DNA of 64,000 nucleotides from JAWKRB01 sp041389885. GTDB lineage: Bacteria > Myxococcota_A > Polyangia > Polyangiales > Ga0077539. The DNA lies in contig JAWKRB010000013.1 in the NCBI GenBank assembly GCA_041389885.1, positions 62,001 through 126,000 on the forward strand, in the 5' to 3' direction. Position numbers and translations under genes: made by a program. This document shows positions 53,589 to 62,363 of this stretch, in pieces. The notes under the pieces were generated by a model that had not been told where the DNA came from, ran no database searches, and worked only from the letters and a program-made list of their open reading frames with translations. The stretch's first letter is position 1; each line of letters opens with the position of its first letter.

Positions 53589-55370
53589 ATGATTTCACGC
53601 GACGCGCGCTCCCTCCTGCTGCTCTCCCTTGCGATGTCCTTCATGGCCTGTGCGCCGGTGGGCGATGACTCCGACGAGGACTTCTCCGCCGACGAGGTGA
53701 CGGCGCGGGCCTGCCCCGAGTTCGTCGTGCGCGACGGGCGCGGCGACCCCCGCAACGCCGCGGGGCAGATCCGGTACTGCTGGCCGGGCGAGCGGCGCTG
53801 TCACTGTGACGCCGACAACGACTGCTACGCCCTCCCCGGTCGCGTCGCCTGCCGCGCCGTCGCGGCGCCGAGGGACGCCGGGGTGAGCGCGCCCACGCCC
53901 GTGAGCACTCCGACGCCTCGGCCGGCGGCCAGCACCCCGACGCCCACGACCACGCCGGTCACCAGCAGCCCCTCGCGGGTCTGGGGCGCGACGGCGCCGG
54001 CGTCGATCCCGACCTTTCCGGGCGCCGAGGGCTTCGGCGCGAGCGCGTCGGGCGGACGCGGCGGGCGGGTGATCGCGGTAACCAACCTCAACGCGTCGGG
54101 CCCCGGCTCGCTGCAGGCCGCCCTCGACGAGAGCGGACCTCGCACGGTGGTCTTCAAGGTCTCCGGGGTGATTCAGTCGAGCGTGCACATCGCGCACGGC
54201 GACGTGACCATCGCGGGGCAGACCTCTCCGGGCGGGATCACCGTGCGCGGCATCGACACCACCGAGGAGCCCTACTGCGACCAGCAGTGCGGCAACCGCG
54301 CGCGGGGCGTGGACAACGTGGTGATCCGCCACCTGCGCTCGCGGCCCGCGGGGGGAGACTTTCCCGACGGGTTGCGGCTGCGCTACGCGCGCTGGGTGAT
54401 GGTCGACCACGTGTCCATCGGCAACGCCGAGGACGAGGCGGTGGAGATCTCGTACGCGAACAACATCACCCTTCAGAACACGATCATCGCCGAGACCGTG
54501 GGCGGCCACGCCGACCGCGGGGGCGTGCTGATCAACTACACGAACCCCGCCGCGGGCTTCGCCCTCGATCGCATCGCGCTGCTGCGCAACCACTGGAACC
54601 GCATCATGGGGCGCTTTCCCGAGCTCTCTCGCGAGAGCGGGAGCGCCGCCGCGGGCACCACCATGCAGATCGAGATCAGCAACAACCTCTTCTGGGACCA
54701 GCACTACTACGCCGACATCAACCCCACGATCCAGTCGGGCAACGACGGCGCCGCGGCGATCTTCTATCAGCTCAACCACGTGGGGAACTCGTCGTTCGTG
54801 CGGCCGGGCTACCGCTACGGGATGCTGTACTTCCCGAACCCCACGGGGCGCTCCAGCGCGTTCATCTCGAACGACACGATGAACATCTACCCGAACCGCA
54901 CCGACTGGGCGCTGGAGTACTGCTGCAACGACCTGCCGACGCGGCCCGCGACCCGCGCGATCCCCAACGGCGGGCGCGTGACGCGGCACAACTTCCCGGC
55001 GGTGAGCACGATGCCGGCGAGCATGGTCCAGACCTTCGTGGGCGCGAACGCGGGCGCGTTCCCCCGCGACCCGATGGACACGCGCCTCGTGAGCTTCGTG
55101 CAGTCGGGCCGCATCGACACCCGCGCGGCGAACGTGAACCCCGCGAACGACGCGCTGCGCACGGCCTTCACCACGGCGCCCGCGGCCCCCGCCGACGCCG
55201 ACAACGACGGCATGCCCGACGACTGGGAGCGCGCCAACGGCCTCAACCCCGCCGCGCAGGACCACAACGGCACGCAGCTCTCCGTCGCCCGCATGGGCCG
55301 CGCGGGCTACACCAACCTCGAGGTCTACCTCGAGGAGCTCAGCGCGCGCCGGGTGATGACCAACCGGTAA
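53589..55370 (+). CDS. Pectate lyase-like polysaccharide lyase, secreted lipoprotein
   Basis: 593 residues from ATG 53589. Signal MISRDARSLLLLSLAMSFMAC with the lipobox cysteine, a Cys-rich stretch (WPGERRCHCDADNDC), then a Thr/Pro-rich linker. The catalytic body is a right-handed parallel beta-helix: FPGAEGFGASASGGRGGRVI, VVFKVSGVIQSSVHI, DNVVIRHLRSRPAGGDFPDG and VMVDHVSIGNAEDEAVEISY. The C-terminal block DADNDGMPDDWERANGLNPA is a calcium-type motif common to secreted lyases of this family. Probably degrades polygalacturonate-like polymers, but the sugar is not determined by sequence. It is followed by a nested inverted repeat that may end transcription. Confidence 0.87.
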   Translation: MISRDARSLLLLSLAMSFMACAPVGDDSDEDFSADEVTARACPEFVVRDGRGDPRNAAGQIRYCWPGERRCHCDADNDCYALPGRVACRAVAAPRDAGVSAPTPVSTPTPRPAASTPTPTTTPVTSSPSRVWGATAPASIPTFPGAEGFGASASGGRGGRVIAVTNLNASGPGSLQAALDESGPRTVVFKVSGVIQSSVHIAHGDVTIAGQTSPGGITVRGIDTTEEPYCDQQCGNRARGVDNVVIRHLRSRPAGGDFPDGLRLRYARWVMVDHVSIGNAEDEAVEISYANNITLQNTIIAETVGGHADRGGVLINYTNPAAGFALDRIALLRNHWNRIMGRFPELSRESGSAAAGTTMQIEISNNLFWDQHYYADINPTIQSGNDGAAAIFYQLNHVGNSSFVRPGYRYGMLYFPNPTGRSSAFISNDTMNIYPNRTDWALEYCCNDLPTRPATRAIPNGGRVTRHNFPAVSTMPASMVQTFVGANAGAFPRDPMDTRLVSFVQSGRIDTRAANVNPANDALRTAFTTAPAAPADADNDGMPDDWERANGLNPAAQDHNGTQLSVARMGRAGYTNLEVYLEELSARRVMTNR

Positions 55371-55381
55371 CGGCCCTCCAC

Positions 55382-55541
55382 CCTCGCTCCCTCCTCCATC
55401 GGCGTTGCCGAGGGAGGAGGGACGCGGTGCTCGCGGTGAGGTGCGCGTCGCGTCGAGCAAGGGCCGCGCACCTCCGCGCATCGTTCATCCCAACCGTCAC
55501 GTCCCTCCTCCTCGGCAACGCCGATGGAGGAGGGAGCGAGG
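55382..55541. repeat. Nested inverted repeat between two convergent genes
   Basis: The outer arms are 55382-55424 and 55500-55541, inverse copies that differ by a single one-base indel over 42-43 bp. The 75-bp centre contains a second 10-bp inverted repeat (GAGGTGCGCG at 55438-55447 and CGCGCACCTC at 55465-55474). Together this could fold into a long hairpin with an inner hairpin. The position between the lyase and RCC1-like genes, which converge here, fits a bidirectional terminator or a small mobile (MITE-like) element. No target-site duplication is obvious. Confidence 0.85.
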
Positions 55542-55556
55542 TGGAGGGCGTCGCCC

Positions 55557-57779
55557 TCACCACCCCGTCGGCGCCGCGGGCGACCCTTCGCTCGCGGTGG
55601 TCGCGCCCCGCCCGAGCTGCCCGTTGCTGTTGCCGCCCCAGCACAGGAGCGATCCGTCGACGCGGGTGACGCAGGTGAAGTCTCCGCCGCCGGTGACCCG
55701 CGTCGCGTCGGTGATCCCTCGGGCGTCGACGGGCATCGGGCGGTCGGCGCTGCTCCCGTCTCCGAGCTGTCCGCGCGCGTTGGCGCCCCAGCAGCGCAAC
55801 CCCCCGCCGCGGCGCACCGCGCAGGTGTGCCCGAGGCCGCCGCCCACCGCGGACGCGTCGGTGACCCCCGCGACGACCACGGGCGAGGGGCGGTTCGTGG
55901 TGGTGCCGTCTCCGAGCTGCCCGCTGGCGTTCGCGCCCCAGCACACCACCGCACCGCTCGCGCGCACCGCGCAGGTGTGGTTCGCGCCCGCGCCGATGAA
56001 GAGCGCGTCGGTGATCCCCGCGACGGCGGCGGCCTGGGGGCGGTTGCTCATCGCGCCGTCGCCGATCTGCCCGAGGGTGCCCGCGCCCCAGCAGATGACC
56101 GCGCCGTTGGCCCTGCGCGCGCAGGTGTGGTTCGAGCCCGCGGCGATCTGGGTGATGTCCATGTACCCCGCGACCGGGACGGGGAAGGCCCGCTGCATCG
56201 TGGTCCCGTCGCCCACCTGGCCGTTGGCGTTGGCGCCCCAGCAGAGCACTCCGCCGCCGCGCTGGAGCGCGCAGGAGTGCGACGCGCCCACGGCCACGGC
56301 CACCGCGTCGCTCAGCGTGCTCGCGCGCACCGGGGTGGGGCTGGTGATCAGCTCCATGCCGTTGCCGAGCTGCCCCGAGCGCCCCGAGGCCCAGCACCAC
56401 ACGCTGCCGTCGGTCTTCGCCGCGCAGCCGTGAAACGCGCTGATCGACACGTCGACGACGTCGGTGAGCGCCGTGAGGGGGTTGGGCGTGAGGCGGGTCA
56501 TCATGGTCCCGTCGCCGAGCTGGCCGCCGTTGTTGTTGCCCCAGCAGAGCACGGCGCCGCTCGCGCGCCGCGCGCACACCGACTGGTTCACCGCGCTCAC
56601 CCGCGTGCCCATGCCGTCGCCGAGGCCCATGGGGTTGCCGGTGTCGCAGGGCATCCCCGTGGGGTTGCCCGCGCCGGTGAAGGTGTAGTGCAGCGCGACG
56701 CCGCGCTCGCCCACGGCCCACACGTTGTTCTGCGCGAAGCCCCAGAGCCGCGAGATGCGCGTCTGCACGCCGCTCGGCACGGCGCCCCAGGCGTTGCCGT
56801 CGAAGTGCGCGAGCGCGCCGCCTTCGCCCGCGGCCCACACGTCGGTCGCCGACGACCCCCACACGGCGCGGAGGTCGGCGGTGGTGCCCGTGAGCACGTC
56901 GAGCCAGGCGGTGCCGTTCCAGCGGCGGGTGACGGTGTTGCCGACGATGTACACGTCCGTGGGAGACGACCCCCACACGCCGAAGTACGCGCCCGAGACG
57001 CTGAGGCCCACGTCGCGCCAGCCCGTGCCCTCCCAGCGGAGCACGCGCGTGCCCACGGCCCAGACGTCGTCGGGCGCGAAGGCCCAGACGTCGTAGAGCT
57101 CTGCGCCGCTGGGGATTCCGTTCGATCGATCGACCCAGCGCGCGCCGTCCCACTGCGCGGCCGAGCGCCCGCCCACGGCCCACACGTTGTTCGCCGCCGA
57201 CCCGCGAATCGACACGAGCTGCATCCCCGCGCTGGGCAGCGGGACCGCGCTCACGGCGTTGCCCATCACCCGGTACATCTCGCCGCGGGGAGCCTCGCCG
57301 CCGCCGTTGGTCCCGACGATGCCGGCGACGAAGGTGGAGCTCGCGTCGAAGCCGCCGACCGCGGTCAGACGCAACGTCTGGGCGTTCATGCCGACCTGGC
57401 GGTCGAACTCGAACATCGGGCCCGCGCCCCACATCGCGCCGTCGCTGCGCCGCGCGGCGGTGTCGGCCACGGCCAGGAGCGACGCGGGGTCGGCGCCGAA
57501 GAGCCCGACGAAGTCCGCCATCGTGCCGCTCGTCGAGGGCGCCCACGTCCCTGGGACCATGCTCCCGCTGGTGCAGTTCCCCGTGGTCCCGCCGTCGGTG
57601 CCGGGGGTGGTCCCGCCGTCGGTGCCGGGGGTGGTCCCGCCGTCGGTGCCGGGGTTGGCGCCGCCGGTGTCGGTGCGCGCGGTGCCGCCTCCGTCGCCGT
57701 TGTCGAGGATCTCGACGGGCGAAGGGCTGCAGCCGAAGAGGGCGAGGGTGACCGCGAGGGTAAGGGAGGGGTGCTTCAT
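55557..57779 (-). CDS. RCC1-like repeat lipoprotein
   Basis: 740 residues from ATG 57779 (MKHPSLTLAVTLALFGC), with a lipobox, then a GTDGGTTP tandem linker. The N-terminal half consists of propeller blades (LYDVWAFAPDDVWAVGTRVL, GAYFGVWGSSPTDVYIVGN). The C-terminal half has seven RCC1-type repeats with the pattern ASGAVLCWGNNNGGQLGDG, VGASHSCALQRGGGVLCWG, and SNHTCARRANGAVICWG. RCC1 folds act as protein-protein or nucleotide-exchange platforms in eukaryotes; bacterial surface versions are unexplored. The frame is clean across the whole 2.2 kb. Confidence 0.82.
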   Translation of the reverse strand: MKHPSLTLAVTLALFGCSPSPVEILDNGDGGGTARTDTGGANPGTDGGTTPGTDGGTTPGTDGGTTGNCTSGSMVPGTWAPSTSGTMADFVGLFGADPASLLAVADTAARRSDGAMWGAGPMFEFDRQVGMNAQTLRLTAVGGFDASSTFVAGIVGTNGGGEAPRGEMYRVMGNAVSAVPLPSAGMQLVSIRGSAANNVWAVGGRSAAQWDGARWVDRSNGIPSGAELYDVWAFAPDDVWAVGTRVLRWEGTGWRDVGLSVSGAYFGVWGSSPTDVYIVGNTVTRRWNGTAWLDVLTGTTADLRAVWGSSATDVWAAGEGGALAHFDGNAWGAVPSGVQTRISRLWGFAQNNVWAVGERGVALHYTFTGAGNPTGMPCDTGNPMGLGDGMGTRVSAVNQSVCARRASGAVLCWGNNNGGQLGDGTMMTRLTPNPLTALTDVVDVSISAFHGCAAKTDGSVWCWASGRSGQLGNGMELITSPTPVRASTLSDAVAVAVGASHSCALQRGGGVLCWGANANGQVGDGTTMQRAFPVPVAGYMDITQIAAGSNHTCARRANGAVICWGAGTLGQIGDGAMSNRPQAAAVAGITDALFIGAGANHTCAVRASGAVVCWGANASGQLGDGTTTNRPSPVVVAGVTDASAVGGGLGHTCAVRRGGGLRCWGANARGQLGDGSSADRPMPVDARGITDATRVTGGGDFTCVTRVDGSLLCWGGNSNGQLGRGATTASEGSPAAPTGW
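57582..57653 (-). repeat. 24-bp tandem repeat, three units
   Basis: Three units (57582-57605, 57606-57629, 57630-57653), nearly identical, encode the P-G-T-D-G-G-T-T linker after the lipobox of the RCC1-like protein. Confidence 0.92.
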
Positions 57780-57862
57780 CGCGGGGTGGATCATGGCACA
57801 ACGGCGGAGCTGTTCATGGGGGCGCGCGACGGTCCCGCGCGTCCCCTGGTATGGTGCGCGGC

Positions 57863-58697
57863 GTGAAGACTCGCATCGCGGTTGGAATGGTCCTCGCGCT
57901 GTCGGGGTGCCCCCAGGAGCGCGCCCCGTAACGGCGCGTCGACAGCTGTGCGCCGCGCGGCGGAGCGAGCTCGTGCTCGACCTCTCGTCTCGCGGCGAGG
58001 CCCTCGTGGCGCGCGTGATCCCCGCGCCTGAAGAGAGCGGCGACCACGCATGACCGTGCGTCTGCTCCGCGCCAGCGGCGCGTCGCCTGGCGCTATGCCG
58101 ACGCCCGTCCGAGCGCTTCATCCCGCGCAGCGAGCGCTGCTGGTGATCACCACGAGGCCTGACTCCGTGCGCCTCGACAGGCCCGACCTTGGCGCCGCGG
58201 GTGATCGACCGCCAGGTGTCTCCCCCTTGAGCCTCGACGCCTCGAGGGCGCGCGGCGGCACCTACGCGCGGCGAGATGCCCGTTTGCATTCGAGTGGTGC
58301 GCGCCGCTCGGGCCCTCACCCCCGCGCCCTGGCGCGGGGCTCGTGCCCGCCTGGTGCCCACCCTCGCGGGCGACGGCGCGCGGGTGATCACCGTCGCGAA
58401 GCCCTGACGGCACGCCCTCGCTCTATCGCCTCCGTGATGACGCGCCCCCCGCGCGCTGGGAGGCTCCCCGCGAACACCGCGCTGCCGACGGGCCCCTCGG
58501 CGCCCGGTGGTCTTCGGCGACGCGCTGGTCTACGAGTCCGACGGCGCGCCGCACGCCAGGGCTCGACGGCGTGGCCCGCCGCACGCTCCAGGGCGTCGGC
58601 CTGCCCGTGCTCGTGGCGAGCGCCACGCTCCTCGCGCAAGACGCCGCAGCACCGCGCGCTGGTGCTCTCGCCCCGCGACCTGGACCGCGCGCGATGA
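57863..58697 (+). pseudogene. Frame-broken lipoprotein gene(s)
   Basis: MKTRIAVGMVLALSGC, a lipoprotein signal, begins at GTG 57863 but meets a stop at 57929-57931. Sequence in the next frame (RSELVLDLSSRGEALVARVI) fits its continuation to 58053, where GATGA suggests another coupled start. From 58050 to 58697 there are protein-like pieces in all three frames (ALLVITTRPDSVRLDRPDL, LVPTLAGDGARVITVAKPDG, RRTLQGVGLPVLVASATLLA), as expected for one or two small periplasmic proteins with several indels. Family not recognised. This begins a continuous stretch of broken genes to 62.2 kb. Confidence 0.45.
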
Positions 58698-59925
58698 GCC
58701 GCTTCGCCGCCGCCCTGGGACTCGTGACGGCGCTGCTCCCGAGCGCGGCCTCGGCACAGGTGCGCCACCGCCGCCCGGTCGCCGCCGCGCGGCATCCGCG
58801 GCTTCGACAACAACAGCGGGAGCGGCTGCCGCGACTACAACTGCGGCTCGCGCTGCGACAGGCACTCGAGGCACCGGCATCCCCGTGCCCGTGGGCACCG
58901 CGGTGCTCGCGAGCGCCAACGGCACGGTCACGGCGACGAACAACGGCTGCGCGAACACAGGCTACGTCAGCAACCCCTGCGGCGGGCGCTGCCGACCGTG
59001 CAGCTCAGCATCCGACGGGTCGGTGACGATCTACTGCCACATGCAGCTCAACTCGATTCGGGTCTCGCGGGGGCGGCGCGTCGCCTGCGGGCAGACCCTC
59101 GAGGCGCTCGGCGAGCTCGGGAGCTCGTCGGGGCCGCACCTGCACTTCGGATCAGGCGCCGCTCGTCGGGCTCGTCGTCCGCAGGACCCCTTTCGCGGTC
59201 GCTGCGCCTCAGGCCCCGTCGTGTGGACCCAGCAGCGCGCGTACCCGGCATTCCCGGCGCGACCTGCGCGTGCGTGCCCACCACGGAGACCTGCAACAAC
59301 CGCGACGACCGAGCCTGCGGCCGGGCGCATCGACGACAGCGTGCACGACGGAGCTGTTACACCACGACCCCTCGAGGACCAGCGGGCGTGGAGCTGCCGC
59401 GCGGGCACCCAGACCTGCACCGCGGGGCGCTGGGGGGCGTGCACAGGGCAGGTGGTCCCGCGCGCGGAAGACCTGCAACAACCGCGACGACGACTGCGAC
59501 AGGCGCGTCGACGACAGCCCGAGCCTGCTACACGGGCCCCGCGAGGCACCAACCGCGGCGTGCCGCGGCAGCAACAGACCTGCCGCGCGGGCTGTGGAGC
59601 TCGTGCAGCGGACGAGGTGGTCCCGCGCGCAGAGACCATGCCGACGACGACTGCGACAGGATGGCCGACGAGGCGCCTGCGCGGTCGACGCCGGGACGCG
59701 CGCCCGACGTGGTCCGCCGGCGCCCGGTCCGACGCCGGCGCAGACCCGACGTCTGGACAGCCTTCGAACGTGATCGAGGAGCCCGACGCCGCCGCCGAGG
59801 TCGACGCGGGCGACAAGCGTTCTCCGGGCAGCCCGACGGCCGTCGAGCCCTTCCAGGCATGGCTGGTCGACCTCGGCCCCGAAGAGGACGCCGAGGTCCC
59901 CTTCGACCGCGAAAATCCCCGGTGA
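58694..59925 (+). CDS. M23-type peptidase-like secreted protein with MopE-like metal motifs, frameshifted
   Basis: A signal at MSRFAAALGLVTALLPSAASA (ATG 58694, overlapping the preceding stop). After an early frame shift, pieces of an M23/LytM domain appear: VPVGTAVLASANGTVTATNN, SDGSVTIYCHMQLNSIRVS and SSGPHLHFG, whose H-x-H is a zinc-binding motif. Downstream, CNNRDDDCDRRVDDS is present, the Asp-rich disulphide motif of MopE-like calcium/copper-binding repeats (two or three copies, in other frames too). Many indels break the gene. It would bind or cut peptidoglycan outside the cell. The active-site His set is only partly readable. Confidence 0.6.
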
Positions 59926-60101
59926 CCGGATGTGATTGCCGCGCAGGGGTATCGAGCGCCGAAGGGCAGCCAGGCTCCCTCGCGATCGAGCTCTGCGGCG
60001 CTGCGCCAGCGACAGGCCCGCGCGGTAGCCGCCGCCTGGGAGGGAGGGCGCGAGCGCCGCCCCGAGCGCCGCTGGGGGCTTCCCCAGCGCGCGCCCCGAG
60101 C

Positions 60102-60616
60102 ATGATGCTCGCGCCGATGCTCGCGCTGCACCACCTCACCGCGATGCACTGGGCCCTCGGCGGCCTGGTCATCGCCCTGGTCACCCTCACCCTCGGATCG
60201 TCAGCAACCGCTCCCTCGGCGTGTCGAGCGGCCTCGAGGACCTCTGCGCCATCGCCTCGGATCAACCCGCGCTGCGCGCCACCTCCGACGAGGGTAGCGC
60301 CTGGCGACTGCCCTTCGTCCTCGGGCTCTTTCTGGGAGGTCTCGCCTCGGCGCTCCTCGCGGGGGGCTGGACCCCGACCTTCGCCGTCGAGCCCCTCGAC
60401 GCCGCGGCCCGCCTCAGCCCCGCGGCGAAGGCGGCGTGGTTCTTCGTCGGCGGTGTGTGCACGGGCTTCGGCACCCGCCTCGCGGGGGGCTGCACCAGCG
60501 GCCACGGGATCTTCGGCGTGGCCCGGCTCCAGCCCGCGAGCCTCCGCGCCACCGCGGCCTTCATGGCCGTGGGCGTCGTGACCTCGAACCTGCTCTACCG
60601 CGTGGTGTGGCGATGA
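60102..60616 (+). CDS. YeeE/YedE-family sulfur transport membrane protein (first subunit), frameshifted
   Basis: Begins MMLAPMLALHHLTAMHWALG at ATG 60102. After an indel near 60200-60220 it continues SSGLEDLCAIASDQPALRAT with membrane segments (LPFVLGLFLGGLASALLAGG and AAWFFVGGVCTGFGTRLAGG). The motif AGGCTSGHGIFGVARL is the family's conserved Cys-containing thiosulfate/sulfur-transport signature. The stop overlaps the ATG of the second subunit (60613-60616). The pair resembles two-gene YeeE/YedE systems that move sulfur compounds; direction and partner enzymes unknown. Confidence 0.75.
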
Positions 60617-61057
60617 GCGCGGCGCTGCGGGGGATGTTCCTGGCGCTCGGCGCGGTCTTCGGCTTCGCGCTCTCGCGCAGCGGCGCGGCCGATTTCGGCT
60701 TCGTGCAGGGGATGTTCCAGTTCACCAACCTGCAGCTCTACGGGATCATCGGCGCCGCGGTGGCGGTGACCGCGCCGGGGCTCTGGCTCCTGCAGCGCCA
60801 CGGACGCACCGCGTCGGGCGAGCGCGTGCGCTTCACGGTGAAGTCATCGCACCCCGGCAACCTCCTCGGCGGCGCCCTCTTCGGCGTGGGCTGGGCCATG
60901 ACCGGCATGTGCCCAGGACCCATCTTCGTGAACCTCGGAGAGGGCAAGCTCTACGCCCTTACACTCGGCCCTCGTCGGGGCCTGGCTCTACGGCGCGACC
61001 CGCGCGCGCATCGAGCGCCCGCTGCGGCTCTCGGCGCTCCCCCCGGCGCCGCGGTAG
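60613..61057 (+). CDS. YeeE/YedE-family (DUF6691-like) second subunit, frameshifted near the end
   Basis: Starts MSAALRGMFLALGAVFGFAL, coupled by ATGA to the first subunit. Membrane helices (LYGIIGAAVAVTAPGLWLL and LLGGALFGVGWAMTGMCPGP) and the conserved GMCPGPIFVNLGEG cysteine motif are intact. At about 60957 the frame changes: LVGAWLYGATRARIERPL and LSALPPAPR end in another frame at TAG 61055-61057. The two-subunit structure with one Cys motif each is typical for YeeE/YedE pairs. Confidence 0.75.
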
Positions 61058-61063
61058 CGGAGC

Positions 61064-62203
61064 TCAGGGCGCGCGACAGAAGGTCTCGGCGACGCAGCGT
61101 CCCCCGACGCGCTGCGGCGCTCGAAGGGCGGGGTGCACGCCGCGCCGTCGACGCGAGCGCGACGCAATAGCAGCTGGTGCCTCCGAGGTCGCAGTAGGAG
61201 TCCTGGCACTCGCCGAGGAGGTTGAAGCCCATCGCGCAGAGGTCGCCCACGGCGAGCGGCGCGCTCGACGAGGCCCCGCAGCGCCCCGTCGCGCTGTCGC
61301 ACTCGAGCCCCGTCGCGCACACCCGCAGCGAGGGGTCACGGTGCAGGTCGCCGACCTGCGAGGCCGGGCGGCAGGTGCCCGCGCCCGTCCCACGGGGCGG
61401 CAGGCGTCAGGCTCCTCCGCAGCAGAAGGCGCGAGCGGGGTCGCAGGTGCCGTAGAAGCCTCCTCCGGCGCCGTCGGCGAGGGCAACGCAAGGGGCCATC
61501 CGGCGGAGCAGGCGAGAAGGCCCTGCGCTGCTGCAGCCACGCCAGCCGGGGAGAAGCCAAGCCGGCGCCGTCGACGAGGGCCGCCGTGCGCTCGGGCGCC
61601 GCGAAACCGCGTCGAGAGCCGTTGGAGGCACGCGTCCGCCTCCGCCGCGCGAAACGCGACCTGCCCCGCGAGGGCCGCGCGGACCCAGCTCCCGACGGGC
61701 TTGATCTCGTACACCTCGGCCAGGAGCGCCGGGCACTGCGACGACGCGAGGCTCCCGTCAGCAGGGATGCGCGCGCTCAGCGCCGTGAGGGCGGGGTCGG
61801 AGCGCATGGGCGCGAAGAAGCGCGCGCGGCTGCCGGCGTCACAGCAGCGGTACCAGCGTGGCGCACAGCGCGCCCGACACCTCGCGCACGAGCCCCTCGA
61901 GGCGCGCGCGGTCGGCCTCCGCCGTCGCTCGAGGCGAGCACGTCCGTCGCGGGCACGTCGGTCGCGGGCACGTCGGTCGCCGGGCGCGTCGGTCGCGTGC
62001 GCGTCGGTCGCGGGCACGTCGGTCGCGGGCGCGTCGGTCGCGGGCGCGTCGGTCGCGGGCGCGTCGGTCGCGGGCACGTCCGTCGCGGGCACGTCCGTCG
62101 CGGGCGCGTCGGCGGCGGAGGCGTCGGCGGCGGTGCGGGCGGGGTCGCTACACGCGGCGAGCAGCGCAGCGGGCCGGAAGGGGAGCGGCGAGGAGGAACG
62201 CAT
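61064..62203 (-). CDS. Repeat-linker Cys-rich lipoprotein, frameshifted
   Basis: ATG 62203 begins MRSSSPLPFRPAALLAAC, with a lipobox. A 5-residue tandem linker (ATDVP/ATDAP) follows, then frame breaks. Recognisable pieces downstream are YGTCDPARAFCCGG, CATGLECDSATGRCGASS and DLCAMGFNLLGECQDSYCDLGG, Cys-rich domains like those of other disulphide-rich secreted proteins. It ends CVAETFCRAP at 61064-61066. At least three indels are needed to join it. The function is unknown. It converges on the YeeE/YedE pair at its 3' end and diverges from the bestrophin gene. Confidence 0.55.
   Translation of the reverse strand: MRSSSPLPFRPAALLAACSDPARTAADASAADAPATDVPATDVPATDAPATDAPATDAPATDVPATDAHATDAPGDRRARDRRARDGRARLERRRRPTARASRGSCARCRARCAPRWYRCCDAGSRARFFAPMRSDPALTALSARIPADGSLASSQCPALLAEVYEIKPVGSWVRAALAGQVAFRAAEADACLQRLSTRFRGARAHGGPRRRRRLGFSPAGVAAAAQGLLACSAGWPLALPSPTAPEEASTAPATPLAPSAAEEPDACRPVGRARAPAARPRRSATCTVTPRCGCARRGSSATARRGAAGPRRARRSPWATSARWASTSSASARTPTATSEAPAAIASRSRRRRGVHPALRAPQRVGGRCVAETFCRAP
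61948..62109 (-). repeat. 15-bp tandem repeat, about ten units
   Basis: About ten units of 15 bases encode ATDVP or ATDAP. One extra C within the array (near 61980) changes the frame, so the lipoprotein's frame loss starts inside the repeat, a place where assemblies often fail. Confidence 0.85.
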
Positions 62204-62363
62204 GAGGCCGAGGGTCTTGCCAGCGAGGCTCCGGCGTCGACAACCCCAGGCGCACAAGAGAGCGTTGTCGCTTCGACAAGAATCCCCCCTCCGCGCCCCC
62301 GTCGCCCTGGGCGGCGCTTCGGCTGGAGCGCCGCGCGCGCGGCCGTGGCATCGTCCCGCGTCG

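Noticed and set aside
55557..57779. RCC1-like gene considered as a contaminant eukaryotic gene.
   Set aside because: It has a bacterial lipobox, a bacterial-style repeat linker and the same codon bias as its neighbours.
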